From the NCBI GenBank assembly GCA_964645645.1, contig CAZYBC010000004.1:10346-74345 (forward strand): a stretch of DNA of 64,000 bases, given 5' to 3'. This DNA comes from CAZYBC01 sp964645645. Its GTDB lineage: Bacteria; Patescibacteriota; Microgenomatia; UBA1400; PJMF01. A program made the position numbers and the translations under genes. This document shows positions 24,457 through 34,625 of this stretch, in pieces. The first letter of the stretch is position 1, and each line of letters opens with the position of its first letter. Below the pieces are notes generated by a model. It had not been told where the DNA came from. It did no database searches and was given only the letters and a program-made list of their open reading frames with translations.

Positions 24457-24462
24457 TATAAT
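24457..24462 (+). promoter_or_regulatory. -10 box of uvrB
   Basis: TATAAT ending 14 nt before the uvrB ATG leaves a leader of only about 8 nt. The divergent pentapeptide gene uses a TATTAT box in the same 48-nt gap. No LexA-like palindrome is evident. Confidence 0.5.
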
Positions 24463-24476
24463 ATCAGGTTACCTTT

Positions 24477-26672
24477 ATGCCATTTCAATTAGTTTCACCC
24501 TTCCAACCCACCGGCGATCAACCTCAAGCTATTGAGGCATTGACTGCTAAAATTCAAGCCGGTAATCGCCACCAAACTTTGTTAGGTGTTACTGGGTCGG
24601 GGAAGACTTTTACCATGGCAAATATTATTGCAAAGACGCAAAAGCCAACTTTAATTATTGCTCATAATAAAACTTTGGCTGCTCAGCTTTATCAGGAATT
24701 CCGCGATTTTTTCCCCAATAATGCCGTTAGCTATTTTGTCTCTTACTACGATTATTATCAGCCAGAAGCTTACATTCCCACCACTGATACTTATATCGAA
24801 AAAGAGGCCCAGATTAATGATGAAATTGATAAGCTACGTTTAGCTAGTACAACCAATTTAATGACCCGCGACGATGTGATTATCATTGCCAGTGTGTCCT
24901 GTATTTATAACCTTGGTTCACCGGTTGAATATGGTCAATACATGATGGAATTGATTGAAGGGGAAATTATCGCTCGTGAGAGTTTACTAATTCAACTAAG
25001 TAATATGCAATACGAACGCTCCAGCGCTGAATTACGCCGTGGGACTTATCGTTTGAGAGGGGACACGATTCAAATTTGGCCTGCTTATCAAGATACAGCC
25101 CTCAATCTTGACACTTTAGCCAATCAAATTGTCAGTATTGATGAAATTGATCCAATTTCTGGTCAAATTACTCCGGACAGTCGGGCTTTTCAAGCCCAAA
25201 CCGGTCATCTCAAACGTTATGTTTTATATCCAGCTAAACATTATCTTATTAATCCCAAAAACCAGGCTGATTCCATTAAAGAAATTGAGCAAGATTTGAT
25301 TGATCGGGTAGCTCAACTTACCCAAGCTGGTAAAACCCTTGAGGCTTACCGCTTAAAACAAAAAGTTAGTTATGACTTAGAAATGATTAAAGAATTTGGT
25401 TTTGTGAATGGCATTGAAAACTATTCACGCTATTTTGACGGCCGAGAGCCAGGATCCGCCCCTTTTACTTTGCTGGAATATTTCCGCGAAAACCGCCGCC
25501 GCTTTGGCAAAACTGCTGATGGTCAAGCAGACACTTTCTTAACCATTATTGATGAAAGCCATATCAGTGTGCCGCAAATTCGGGGTATGTATAACGGCGA
25601 CCAAGCCCGCAAAAAAACCCTGATTGATTACGGTTTCCGCTTGCCCAGTGCTTTGGATAACCGCCCGTTACAATTTCAAGAATTTTTAGCTAATAATGAT
25701 CAATTTTTATATGTCAGCGCCACCCCCAATGATTGGGAGGTTCAGCAGAGTGGAGGAGAAGAGCAAATTGTAGAACAACTCATTCGTCCCACAGGCTTGC
25801 TAGATCCACAATTAGAAGTCCGCTCCAGTAAAAATCAAATTGAAGATTTAGTTTGGGAAGTAGTTTTGCGCAAACAACGTGGCCAACGGGCTATCGTCAC
25901 CACCTTAACTAAAAAAATGGCTGAGGTTTTAACTGACTATCTGAATGACGAACAAAAAATTAAAAAATTAATCGCCCATCACCTAAAAAATAATCCAGAA
26001 TTATCCGCTGATAATTTAGCTCTACCCAAAGTCGCTTATCTACACTCTGATGTTGAAACCTTAGAACGCTCTGATATTTTAACTTCATTGCGTAAAGGTG
26101 AATATGACGTGGTGGTTGGGATTAACTTGCTGCGTGAAGGTTTAGATTTACCAGAAGTCACTTTAGTAGCAATTTTAGACGCTGATAAAGAAGGATTTTT
26201 GCGCAGCGCCACTTCTTTGATTCAAACCATCGGCCGGGCCGCTCGTCATGATCAAGGCATGGCCATTCTTTATGCAGAAAAAATTACCAGATCAATGCAA
26301 ATTGCTATTGATGAGACCAAACGCAGACGACAAATTCAACTCGAATATAACCAAGAACATGGCATTACGCCGGCCACGATTATTAAACCAATCCGAGACC
26401 GAATGGTAGAGAAAAAAGAAGACAATGACTATGAAACCATTGGCCAAAATTCATCAGCTAAGTCTGCCAACAAAAAACCCAAGAAACCATTGTTAGTTTA
26501 TCTATCTAAAAAAGAAGCTGTTGATCTAAATAATTTTGATCCCACTAGTTTTACCCCAGGAGAAAAAAATCGGCTGGCTAAACTGTTGAAAACCAAAATG
26601 CACCAAGCCGCTGATGATTTAGATTTTGAACTAGCGGCAATTATTAGGGATAGCTTAAGCAAAATAGAATAG
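24477..26672 (+). CDS. uvrB: excinuclease ABC subunit UvrB
   Basis: A 731-residue damage-verification helicase of nucleotide excision repair, which receives the lesion from UvrA and recruits UvrC. It has Walker A GVTGSGKT (about residue 40), the beta-hairpin region YVSYYDYYQPEAYIP that clamps DNA, TIIDESHIS, helicase motifs VVVGINLLREGLDLPE and TIGRAARH, and the C-terminal UVR helices (AADDLDFELAAIIRDSL) that bind UvrC. It is about 60 residues longer than usual, mostly from an insert in the second helicase domain near KKLIAHHLKNN. uvrA and uvrC lie about 14-20 kb downstream. Confidence 0.97.
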   Translation: MPFQLVSPFQPTGDQPQAIEALTAKIQAGNRHQTLLGVTGSGKTFTMANIIAKTQKPTLIIAHNKTLAAQLYQEFRDFFPNNAVSYFVSYYDYYQPEAYIPTTDTYIEKEAQINDEIDKLRLASTTNLMTRDDVIIIASVSCIYNLGSPVEYGQYMMELIEGEIIARESLLIQLSNMQYERSSAELRRGTYRLRGDTIQIWPAYQDTALNLDTLANQIVSIDEIDPISGQITPDSRAFQAQTGHLKRYVLYPAKHYLINPKNQADSIKEIEQDLIDRVAQLTQAGKTLEAYRLKQKVSYDLEMIKEFGFVNGIENYSRYFDGREPGSAPFTLLEYFRENRRRFGKTADGQADTFLTIIDESHISVPQIRGMYNGDQARKKTLIDYGFRLPSALDNRPLQFQEFLANNDQFLYVSATPNDWEVQQSGGEEQIVEQLIRPTGLLDPQLEVRSSKNQIEDLVWEVVLRKQRGQRAIVTTLTKKMAEVLTDYLNDEQKIKKLIAHHLKNNPELSADNLALPKVAYLHSDVETLERSDILTSLRKGEYDVVVGINLLREGLDLPEVTLVAILDADKEGFLRSATSLIQTIGRAARHDQGMAILYAEKITRSMQIAIDETKRRRQIQLEYNQEHGITPATIIKPIRDRMVEKKEDNDYETIGQNSSAKSANKKPKKPLLVYLSKKEAVDLNNFDPTSFTPGEKNRLAKLLKTKMHQAADDLDFELAAIIRDSLSKIE

Positions 26673-26684
26673 TACAATATTGAT

Positions 26685-26885
26685 ATGTATAATTGGAACA
26701 TAGACACTACTAAATTAAAGAAAAATCCTGATGAATACGCTAAATTTATTTTAGAACAAAGAATTAATTTTGGACTAAATGGTAAAAAACTTTCATTAAA
26801 AAACCTTAAAAAATACTGGAACGAGTTAGATATTGATTTGGCAAAAAAAAATTATTTACAAAAAATTATATGGCCTCAATCTTAA
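26685..26885 (+). CDS. small partner protein of AbiEii-like toxin (putative antitoxin)
   Basis: A 66-residue, Lys-rich protein beginning MYNWNIDTTKLKKNPDEYAK, without a family I can name. It overlaps the AbiEii-type nucleotidyltransferase gene by 16 nt, the usual arrangement of a toxin-antitoxin pair, so a partner role is inferred. It is much shorter than AbiEi regulators and lacks an obvious winged helix. TACAAT ends 6 nt before the ATG, fitting leaderless transcription from its own promoter. Confidence 0.6.
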   Translation: MYNWNIDTTKLKKNPDEYAKFILEQRINFGLNGKKLSLKNLKKYWNELDIDLAKKNYLQKIIWPQS

Positions 26886-27526
26886 CTAAACAACAAAAAT
26901 TAGCTTTAAAACTTATTGCACAAACGCAACTTGCTTCATTTTTTTATTTTTCTGGTGGAACAGCTTTAGCACATTATTATTTACGACATCGCAAATCAGA
27001 AGATTTAGATTTTTTTTGCGAAAATGAATTTGATCCACAACAAATTACGATCATTTTAAAAAGTATTCAAAATAAACTCAAGTTTAATGAATTTGATTTT
27101 CAAAATAGTTTTAACCGAAATTTATATTTTTTAAAATTTGATGATAATTATGTTTTAAAACTTGAATTTACTTATTATCCTTTTCAACAAATTGAAAAAC
27201 CTTCAAAAAAAGATAATTTATTAATAGATAGTCCAATTGACATCGCTACTAACAAATTATTCACCATTGTCCAAAAACCCAGAGGTAGAGATTATTATGA
27301 TTTGTATTATTTAATTGATAAATATGGCTACCAAATTGAAGATTTACGCATGAAAGCTAAGATTAAATTTGATTGGCATATTGATCCATTACAATTAGCT
27401 TCTAGGTTAAATGAAGTTGACCTAAAATTAGATGATCCAATTCTTTTAAAAAAAATCAATAAGAAAAAATTGATTAATTTTTTTCAAAATGAAGCCATAA
27501 AATTAAGCAAAAAAATTTTAGATTGA
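26870..27526 (+). CDS. AbiEii/AbiGii-type nucleotidyltransferase (toxin-like)
   Basis: A 218-residue protein of the AbiEii group. The nucleotidyltransferase core is FSGGTALAHYYLRHRKSEDLDFF (GG-x9-R-x2-DLD-like metal site), with the later DIATNKLFTIVQKPRGRDYYDLYYL helix typical of the family. Relatives modify tRNA ends or other RNAs and act as toxins or abortive-infection proteins. It is paired with the small overlapping gene upstream. Two further AbiEii proteins lie at 33927-34625 and 38245-39003. Confidence 0.85.
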   Translation: MASILTKQQKLALKLIAQTQLASFFYFSGGTALAHYYLRHRKSEDLDFFCENEFDPQQITIILKSIQNKLKFNEFDFQNSFNRNLYFLKFDDNYVLKLEFTYYPFQQIEKPSKKDNLLIDSPIDIATNKLFTIVQKPRGRDYYDLYYLIDKYGYQIEDLRMKAKIKFDWHIDPLQLASRLNEVDLKLDDPILLKKINKKKLINFFQNEAIKLSKKILD

Positions 27527-27561
27527 GATAATTTTTACACCACCTTTTTTATTTACTTTGC

Positions 27562-27683
27562 CATTCCGCCTGCGGCGTATTTAATTAGGAAATTAGTAAT
27601 ACACTTTGTAAACCATTCAAACGAAGCTTGTTGCGTTTAATTAAGCTGTTGATGTAAACCATTCCACCTGTGGTGTGTTTACA
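27562..27683. repeat. palindromic element family, two cores after the 27526 gene
   Basis: Cores CATTCCGCCTGCGGCGT (27562-27578) and CATTCCACCTGTGGTGT (27660-27676) match the 17-nt consensus. The second keeps GTAAAC/GTTTAC arms. Beyond it the sequence GTTTACAAAGCCTATGATC equals part of the right arm of copy 1 (296-320), so both permease paralogs are followed by the same element. Confidence 0.75.
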
Positions 27684-27702
27684 AAGCCTATGATCAATAG
27701 AC

Positions 27703-29724
27703 CTATTCATATCTCAACGCATTTAATGCTGAAATTTTGGTGGCTCTTTTAGCAGGATAATGACCAGTTAAAATTCCCACAATGGTTGATAAAAACATTA
27801 CAGAAATAACAAAAGTAAAAGGAATTACTGAGACATCAACTAAACCAACTCCCTTTACCACAGCTACACTGGATAAAGCCAAACTCAATAATTTTCCTGC
27901 GCTATAACCAATCATCAATCCCAATAAGCCCCCATAAAAACCCATAATCATCGATTCGGTTAAAAATAATTCTTTTACTTCTGCAGATTTCATGCCCATT
28001 GCTTTCATCAAACCTACTTCACGGGTTCTCTCTAATAAAGACACCGTTAAAGTATTAAACATCCCCAAAGTAGCAACTGCTAAAGCCACCATCCCCACTA
28101 TCCCTAAAACTAATCTAAAAGTAGCAAACAAATTATTAATCTGAGCAACTGTATCAACTACTGAAACTGTCCCATAACCCATTGATTCAATCGCCGATCT
28201 AACATTAGCCAACTGATTTTTTTCTTTGACAATAATTTTAATTTGAGACATGCGATTAATGCCCAAAGACCTCAATTCCACAAAAGGAACATAAACTACA
28301 GGCGTATCTTCTTCTGGAGTAACTCCTACAATTTTGTAAGTGGTGGGGGCAGATTCAATTCTTTCTGTTTCTCCCTCAACCAAATTACCAATTGCCACAA
28401 AAGTTAAAGTGATTTCTTGACCGACAGCTTGATTTTCAGCTAAACCGATGACATTTAACACTGCTTTGTTAACTACTGCTTCTCGTAAAGAATTTTTATT
28501 GAGCTCTACAACCTTAATTTTGTTATTTATGGGCATATTAGCCGAACTACTAGCCAAATTAACAATTGGCAAAGTGCCATCAGCTTTAGTAACGCCTAAC
28601 ACTTTGGCTGACTCATTGACTGTAATTGGAGAAAGCCAAGCCGTATAACCCTCTTTTATTAATTGTTTGCCAGCTTCATCTCTAAGAGGAATATATTGCC
28701 CATCTTCACAATCTTGGTCAACCACGGCTAAAGCATTTACCTCGGTTTTTTCTGCCTCAGTTTTAACGCAAGTTTGATTTTTCCACAAAGTAAATTCTGC
28801 CTTAATCCAAAAAGCAGTGTTTGTTGGTAAACTATCTTCTGGACCAGCATAATCGGCATAATGATCACCTAAAACTTGACTGCCATTTTGAGTCTCAGCT
28901 ACTTTTTTAGTGTAACCTAATACCGAACTTTGAGTAGAGGATTCACTACGCACTCTCAGCCACTCACCCTCTTTAATACTAAAAGTTAAAAGCTCAGCGC
29001 TATCACTAGCTTGCTGAGTTTGACCAGTAATATCAGTAGTAATAATCTTGCTTGATTTTGGTGAAGTAGAACTAACTAAATCATCACTCACAAAAATTTG
29101 GCCGTGAATGGGCTGAATAGCTGAGCTTTTTAAATAATCGGTGGTAACTCCATAAACTGCTAAATCTGAAACAGAATTTTGATAAGAAATTTTACCAACA
29201 ACACTGATTAAGGGGAGTGTAGCCTTAATTTGTGGCATATCTTTTAAACTAGCCAGCAATGATTCATTTAAAGCAGTTTCTTCACTTAACCCAGGTAAAA
29301 TTTCTGCTTGTTCAAGCTCTTCCAACCGAGCCACTCGTGAAGTAACTAAATTTTCTAAACCATAACCAACTGAGACTAAAAAAACAATAAAAGCAATACT
29401 AATGGCCATCCCGCCAATCGTGACCATGGTTCTGGTTTTTTTAACCTGCATATTGCGGAATGACAATTCAATTAAATAAGATCGGCTTAAAGTTTTTTGC
29501 TGATTTTTTTCTAAAAAATCCAAAGTTTTTTCATAAAATTTATCAAATTGACCGGCCAAAGAGAGAACAGGTTTTAACCAAAAATAATCTTTTTTAATAG
29601 CTAATAAAAGATTAAAAACAATCTTAAGAGAATATAAAACCACCATTAACATAAAGCTGGCAAGATTTTTAAATCTAAATAACAACATCTTTAACCAGTT
29701 GTTTATTTTTTTCCAAATGATCAT
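27703..29724 (-). CDS. MacB/FtsX-like ABC transporter permease with SH3-like insertion
   Basis: A 673-residue permease. An unusual hydrophobic and helical N-terminal stretch (residues 1-85) precedes the first FtsX segment (about 98-122), then a large outside domain (MacB periplasmic core) to about residue 550, and three more segments (about 555-665) ending YPAKRATKISALNALRYE. Within the outside domain, residues about 250-330 (EWLRVRSESSTQSSVLGYT) look like a bacterial SH3 domain, which could bind peptidoglycan. It overlaps its ATPase gene by 4 nt. It probably exports a lipoprotein or peptide, or acts on the wall. A paralog ends at position 252. Confidence 0.85.
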   Translation of the reverse strand: MIIWKKINNWLKMLLFRFKNLASFMLMVVLYSLKIVFNLLLAIKKDYFWLKPVLSLAGQFDKFYEKTLDFLEKNQQKTLSRSYLIELSFRNMQVKKTRTMVTIGGMAISIAFIVFLVSVGYGLENLVTSRVARLEELEQAEILPGLSEETALNESLLASLKDMPQIKATLPLISVVGKISYQNSVSDLAVYGVTTDYLKSSAIQPIHGQIFVSDDLVSSTSPKSSKIITTDITGQTQQASDSAELLTFSIKEGEWLRVRSESSTQSSVLGYTKKVAETQNGSQVLGDHYADYAGPEDSLPTNTAFWIKAEFTLWKNQTCVKTEAEKTEVNALAVVDQDCEDGQYIPLRDEAGKQLIKEGYTAWLSPITVNESAKVLGVTKADGTLPIVNLASSSANMPINNKIKVVELNKNSLREAVVNKAVLNVIGLAENQAVGQEITLTFVAIGNLVEGETERIESAPTTYKIVGVTPEEDTPVVYVPFVELRSLGINRMSQIKIIVKEKNQLANVRSAIESMGYGTVSVVDTVAQINNLFATFRLVLGIVGMVALAVATLGMFNTLTVSLLERTREVGLMKAMGMKSAEVKELFLTESMIMGFYGGLLGLMIGYSAGKLLSLALSSVAVVKGVGLVDVSVIPFTFVISVMFLSTIVGILTGHYPAKRATKISALNALRYE

Positions 29725-30503
29725 TGCTGTAATTTTTCTCCTCGTTTTGTATTATGAATATTTTTTTTAAAATATTCACTGGGATTTGTAGCTTGAGAAA
29801 TAATTTTGCCATCAAACATTTCTAAACTCCGAGAAGCATAATCTAAATATTCCAAATCGTGAGTCACCATAATCACTGTTTTACCTTGCCGATGTAAATT
29901 AGCCAGCAATTTCATCAACTCTTGACCAGATTTAAAATCTAAATTACCAGTTGGCTCATCCGCAATGATTAAATCTGGATTAGTCACCATCGCTCTAGCT
30001 AAAGCCACGCGTTGTTGTTGTCCGCTAGATAACTCTGTAGGGATATAATCTTGCCAATCGGTCATGCCTACTAAATCTAAAACCGCCAAAGCCTTTACGG
30101 CAGCCTCTTTGGCTTTCATGCCGCTTAAACGCAATGGAAACATCACATTTTCTTTAACCGTTAAAGCTTTTACCCAGTTGGGCTGCTGATAAACCATGCC
30201 AATGTAATATTTTCTTAAATCAGATAGGCCATCTTCATCAAGGCTATCATATAAAGATTGACCTTTAAATAAAACTTTGCCATGAGTAGGTTTTTCCAAG
30301 CCCAATAAAATATGCAATAAGGTAGATTTACCACAACCTGATGGCCCAAAAATTACTAAAAATTCGCCAGCTTTTACGACTAAATTAATATCCATTAAAA
30401 TAGGCGTGGCTTGAGCTTTCACAAAAAAAGTTTTATCTATATTAATCGCTTCAAGCACAGGGCGATTAGATTTTGCTGGTAGAGTCTTATTCATTTCAAT
30501 CAT
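29721..30503 (-). CDS. ABC transporter ATP-binding protein (LolD/MacB type)
   Basis: A 260-residue ATPase with Walker A GPSGCGKST, Q-loop VYQQPNW, signature LSSGQQQRVALARAM, Walker B LIIADEPTGNLD and H-loop VTHD. The signature LSSGQQQR and the ADEPTGNLD sequence are typical of the LolD/MacB/FtsE group. It pairs with the overlapping permease gene and follows the fibronectin-III surface protein gene after 3 nt, so the three form one operon; the exporter may serve that protein or its anchoring. Confidence 0.93.
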   Translation of the reverse strand: MIEMNKTLPAKSNRPVLEAINIDKTFFVKAQATPILMDINLVVKAGEFLVIFGPSGCGKSTLLHILLGLEKPTHGKVLFKGQSLYDSLDEDGLSDLRKYYIGMVYQQPNWVKALTVKENVMFPLRLSGMKAKEAAVKALAVLDLVGMTDWQDYIPTELSSGQQQRVALARAMVTNPDLIIADEPTGNLDFKSGQELMKLLANLHRQGKTVIMVTHDLEYLDYASRSLEMFDGKIISQATNPSEYFKKNIHNTKRGEKLQQ

Positions 30504-30506
30504 TGA

Positions 30507-33500
30507 TTATTCCTTAATAATTCGCAAAAAACTAAACGCTGAACTTAAATTTTCCATCACTAAATCAAAAGCTGAGCGAGTGGCTTTGGGCGCAATCGTA
30601 GCCATATCAATACTGAGCGCTTCATTCCCAGCTGCGTCTTTAGAAATAGCTCTTAAGTGATAAACCTGGCTAGGCGTAAGACCAGAAATAATTACCGAGT
30701 GATTAAGAGTTAAATTGCCATCTTCTTGAGTTTTTTGACCATAACTTGTCCCAGTGCCTTCTCCATATTCTACTTGGGTAGTAGCTGGCTCATCAGTCGT
30801 CCAAGAGACTACCAGTTGAGCTTTTACTTGACCAGCCGCAAAACCAACTGGCGGAATAGTGCCACCAATTACTTTCAACCCAATAATTTGTGATGGTCGA
30901 GTATCAGTAGCCGTCGTAAACACAAAAGTATCAGAAGAAGCTTCATTGCCAGCTTTATCCAAGCCTTTTACTAGTAGATTATATTGTTGAGAAGGCAAAA
31001 AGCCAGAAATAGTCATCTCTCGATTACCAGCCAACAACTCCACATCAACTTGATCTTTAGCCAGACTGGGTTGACCAACTGGATAATAGCTAACAATTGC
31101 TGAAGTCGGCGTATTGACTGTCCAACTAACTAAAATGGTAGTTTGAGAAGTGCCGGCTACTTCTTGCAAACTCACATTCGTAATCCTTGGTCTAGGCATG
31201 GTAGTAAAAGTTAAAGCCTGACCTTCATACTCATAACCTTCGCTATCAAAAGTATTAATTTTGTAATAATAAGTAGTGCCATCTTCCAGACCAGATAACT
31301 CAGTGGTCACTATATTAGCCGTGGTAGAAGTAGCCACCTCTTTTAAACCACCAAAGGCCGTACTTTTACCATAATAAATTTTAACGCTACTTGCTCCACT
31401 AACAGTATATTTAATGATGGCACTGCTTAGGCCAATTTGAGTAGCTTGAGGATCTGTGACTGAAGGCGCCGCTTGAGTGGTAAAACGCTTTTCACTACTT
31501 GTACCAGTGTTACCGTCTTCATCAGTCCACTTCACTTTATAATAATAGACTGTACCTGGAGACAAATTAGTTAAATTAATAGTGTGGTCAGTCACTTGAG
31601 AAGCATTAGATGGTTCTTCGGTAAAATAACTTCCTGAACTAGTGCCAAAAGACACTTTAGAATCACTGTTTCTACTAGTTGTCCAAACAATTTTAGCTTT
31701 TCTGGTAGTCACCGAGCTTTCACTGGGGCCAGAAGTTAAACTAGCCGCCTCAGTATAAGTGCCTTTGGGAGTAAGAGTAACCGCATTGGTATAGGAAGGA
31801 CTAGCCGTTGATTCGCTAGAAGTATCACTTGTGCCAATCCGCCAATAATACTGCCTTGATTCGCCAACAGTATCCACATAAGCTGTCCCGCTGGTGGTAG
31901 TAACAGTAGTCCAAATAGAACCATCGGTTGACCTTTGCACTGTATAGGTTAAGGTACCAGTGCCTTGGTAAGTAGGATGATTCCAAGCTAAAGAAGCCCG
32001 CCATAAAGAAGCAGATTTAATTGATGCATCAGCCACACTTAAATCTTTGGCTGGATCTGGCATAGTAGAGTTTAAAGTAAAAGTGCCAGCAATATAGTTA
32101 CTAGGAGAATAGTTATCTCCGTCATCCACCGCCACTACTCGCACGGTATTGCTCCCTTTTTGCACGCCAGCTAATTCGCTAGCTGATAAACTGGTGCCAG
32201 TAATAGGGATATAAGTGGCTGAATTAGAAGTTAAAGTGCTCAAAGTTGAAGGCGGAGTAGTATTAATCATGTAGTAATAACTAGCAATCGTTTGCCCATC
32301 CGCCGGCGTAGCCGCTGGCCAGGAAAGAGCAAAAGAATTGCTCGTGCTAGTGGTTGGCGTAATCGTCACCACTGCATCACCAGCAAAAACTGGAGCATCT
32401 CCTCCATAAGCCAAATTCCCAGTTCTATAAGTAGAAGGGGAAGAAACATTGCCAGCTAAATCAACCGTTCTAAAAGAAATAATATTATCACCAATCACTA
32501 AATAATCACCATCACGAGCTTGAGTTAAATAAAGCGGTTGCTCATAAGCAGCGGGGATATAAGAAATGCCCAATAAAGCATGCGTGCTGGTGCCAAGCCA
32601 ATCACCACTATTATTAAGCATGTATTGCCACCCCAAAACTGCCGAGTGGACATCACTACTAGCTGCACTGCCACTGGTAGGCCAAGAAAAATTCATGTCC
32701 ACAATGTTATTAAATGTTCCAGAAGCAGGATTAATATAGGACACATTAGTCGGCGCAGTATTATCAAAAATAAAACTAAAAGTGGCCATACTGGTGTTAT
32801 AAGTATTACCAGCATTATCAATGGCTTTAATATTCAAATGATAAGTGGTGCCATTCACAAAACTACTGGATAAATAATCACCAGCAGATAAATCTAAAAC
32901 CTCACTAGCCACAATAAACATACAATCAGTGCCAAGCGTAGAAACTGGAGAATTGGTGAGCAGGCCCGCGGTACCAGATTGCGTTAAATGATTGCCAGGA
33001 TCAGCACTAGCTGAAGTACCAAGATACAAACAATAACCTTTTAAGTCTGATCCACCCACATTATCAGCCCCAGCACTCCAGGTAAAATAAGGTTCAGTAC
33101 TATTAGAATAACCAGCCTCTGGAATAGTGTGGCCAGCCACGGCTGACTTCATCACAATGGCGGAGGCATTAGTGGCAGGCTCAGTAATATCAGTGCTGTA
33201 GTCAGCAATACTCACCCCAGGGCTAGTAAAATTTAACCAGCCCACATCTTCACTAAAAGCATAACCACTTAAAGTGCCAGTACTCAGGTTAATCGTTACC
33301 GCACTATTGTAATTGCTGAAATCAATATAAGCGCCAGTTGCTACCACTAAGGCTTTACCAGCTAAAATCCCGGTATCTGGATCATAAGTGACTGGCCCTT
33401 GCGGATTATCAGTTTCACCAAAAGCCACCCAACCCACATCTTCACTAAACACATAGCCCTCAAAATTGTGGGCAATCATATTAATCCGGACATTAGAATT

Positions 33501-33674
33501 GTAATTATCAAAATCTAAAAAAACACTAGTGTTTGCTGCTACGGCCTTACCAGAGATAGCAAAGCTAGAAGCATAAACCAAAGGATGAAAACTTTTTAGC
33601 ACTAAAAGACCAGCCAGCACTAAACTAACTAACGGCAAAAACTTCTTGGCAGAGTTTAGCTTAAACTTTAACAC
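30507..33674 (-). CDS. secreted multi-domain fibronectin type III surface protein
   Basis: 1055 residues with a GTG start and a signal peptide (residues 8-35). Two copies of a roughly 60-residue unit follow, with FDNYNSNVRIN, GYVFSEDVGW and GYAFSEDVGWLNF, a wall-protein motif often seen in candidate-phylum genomes. Then come Ig-like and fibronectin-III domains: about six have the WTT...Y..G.. and LSPGTVYYYKVKW pattern. A short C-terminal helix may anchor it. Likely an adhesin or envelope fibre. TATTCT lies 7 nt before the GTG, so it is a leaderless candidate. It is first in the operon with the ABC exporter. Confidence 0.85.
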   Translation of the reverse strand: MLKFKLNSAKKFLPLVSLVLAGLLVLKSFHPLVYASSFAISGKAVAANTSVFLDFDNYNSNVRINMIAHNFEGYVFSEDVGWVAFGETDNPQGPVTYDPDTGILAGKALVVATGAYIDFSNYNSAVTINLSTGTLSGYAFSEDVGWLNFTSPGVSIADYSTDITEPATNASAIVMKSAVAGHTIPEAGYSNSTEPYFTWSAGADNVGGSDLKGYCLYLGTSASADPGNHLTQSGTAGLLTNSPVSTLGTDCMFIVASEVLDLSAGDYLSSSFVNGTTYHLNIKAIDNAGNTYNTSMATFSFIFDNTAPTNVSYINPASGTFNNIVDMNFSWPTSGSAASSDVHSAVLGWQYMLNNSGDWLGTSTHALLGISYIPAAYEQPLYLTQARDGDYLVIGDNIISFRTVDLAGNVSSPSTYRTGNLAYGGDAPVFAGDAVVTITPTTSTSNSFALSWPAATPADGQTIASYYYMINTTPPSTLSTLTSNSATYIPITGTSLSASELAGVQKGSNTVRVVAVDDGDNYSPSNYIAGTFTLNSTMPDPAKDLSVADASIKSASLWRASLAWNHPTYQGTGTLTYTVQRSTDGSIWTTVTTTSGTAYVDTVGESRQYYWRIGTSDTSSESTASPSYTNAVTLTPKGTYTEAASLTSGPSESSVTTRKAKIVWTTSRNSDSKVSFGTSSGSYFTEEPSNASQVTDHTINLTNLSPGTVYYYKVKWTDEDGNTGTSSEKRFTTQAAPSVTDPQATQIGLSSAIIKYTVSGASSVKIYYGKSTAFGGLKEVATSTTANIVTTELSGLEDGTTYYYKINTFDSEGYEYEGQALTFTTMPRPRITNVSLQEVAGTSQTTILVSWTVNTPTSAIVSYYPVGQPSLAKDQVDVELLAGNREMTISGFLPSQQYNLLVKGLDKAGNEASSDTFVFTTATDTRPSQIIGLKVIGGTIPPVGFAAGQVKAQLVVSWTTDEPATTQVEYGEGTGTSYGQKTQEDGNLTLNHSVIISGLTPSQVYHLRAISKDAAGNEALSIDMATIAPKATRSAFDLVMENLSSAFSFLRIIKE

Positions 33675-33890
33675 TAAGATAAGAATAGCAAAAAAGAGGC
33701 TGTGATAGCAAGCTGAAAAACTGTTTTGTTTTATCTGGCAATAAAGTCTAAATAATTATCTTTATTTATTGTTTGAAAGTGTGAATTTGGATAATTATCT
33801 GTCCAAGCTTGTGGTAACTTTGCAGTATTTTTACTTAACTTAAATTCAAAACAAACTGAATTAGCGTTAATTCCGCTTGTCTATGATCCG

Positions 33891-33922
33891 AAATAGCGCC
33901 AATTCCGCTTATGGAGCTATTT
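33891..33922. repeat. degenerate palindrome related to the intergenic family
   Basis: Arms AAATAGC/GCTATTT surround CCAATTCCGCTTATGGA, which keeps ATTCCGCTT of the core. It may be a decayed family copy; 33723-33890 holds nothing else I can name. Confidence 0.35.
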
Positions 33923-33926
33923 AAAA

Positions 33927-34625
33927 TTATTTTTCATTGCTTTCTTTTCGCAATTGCAATAAAGAAATAGTCTCTTCTCGCAACTTAGCTCTAGCCCAAT
34001 CCTTCTGCCCTTCAGTCAATAATTCACCTGACCCATCCAAAATATTGCGGTTATTCATTTTTTCTAATTTTTTAATACATTTTTCTACTAACGTATCGAA
34101 AGGCATCTCTGCTCGCTGTTCTACAATTTTTTTATTAATTAAAAAACGATTTTTCAAAAAAAACCAAACATCATAAATGTCTCGGCTAGTTTTGCCCATC
34201 CGTTCATACATAGCCATTAATTTATGAGCAAACATATCCTCAGCAACCATCACCAGCATCGACATCCCAAGATAAGTTTTTATTTCATATTTTGAGCCAA
34301 AATGTCTACGATTGATTTCTATCTTAATATTGTGAGCCTTATCTTGATATGAAAGTAAGCAAAATAAATTATGACGTTTTTTATATGAATCTTTAAGTTG
34401 CCCGTATTTTTTCACAATCTCTACCACTCGCTCAAAAACTAAAGCTTCTTTGTCATCATCCAATAAATCAAAATCAAGATCAACTGAAAATCGATCTAAG
34501 CCATAAAACATTAACAAAGCTGTTCCGCCTTTAAATCCCAAAAAAGGTGAAATAGTGGTATCAGAATAAATATTTTTCAGAATTTGAAACAAAATAGTTT
34601 TATGAATTACAATATCAAATGTCAT
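33927..34625 (-). CDS. AbiEii nucleotidyltransferase toxin (type IV TA)
   Basis: A 232-residue AbiEii protein. The core FLGFKGGTALLMFYGLDRFSVDLDFDLL gives the GG and DLD metal site, and the later MLVMVAEDMFAHKLMAMYERMGKTSRDIYDVWF is the conserved RD-x2-D helix. AbiEii proteins are nucleotidyltransferases whose activity stops growth or blocks phage. It overlaps the AbiEi gene upstream by 4 nt (ATGA). It is one of two such pairs that flank the diversity-generating retroelement. Confidence 0.88.
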   Translation of the reverse strand: MTFDIVIHKTILFQILKNIYSDTTISPFLGFKGGTALLMFYGLDRFSVDLDFDLLDDDKEALVFERVVEIVKKYGQLKDSYKKRHNLFCLLSYQDKAHNIKIEINRRHFGSKYEIKTYLGMSMLVMVAEDMFAHKLMAMYERMGKTSRDIYDVWFFLKNRFLINKKIVEQRAEMPFDTLVEKCIKKLEKMNNRNILDGSGELLTEGQKDWARAKLREETISLLQLRKESNEK

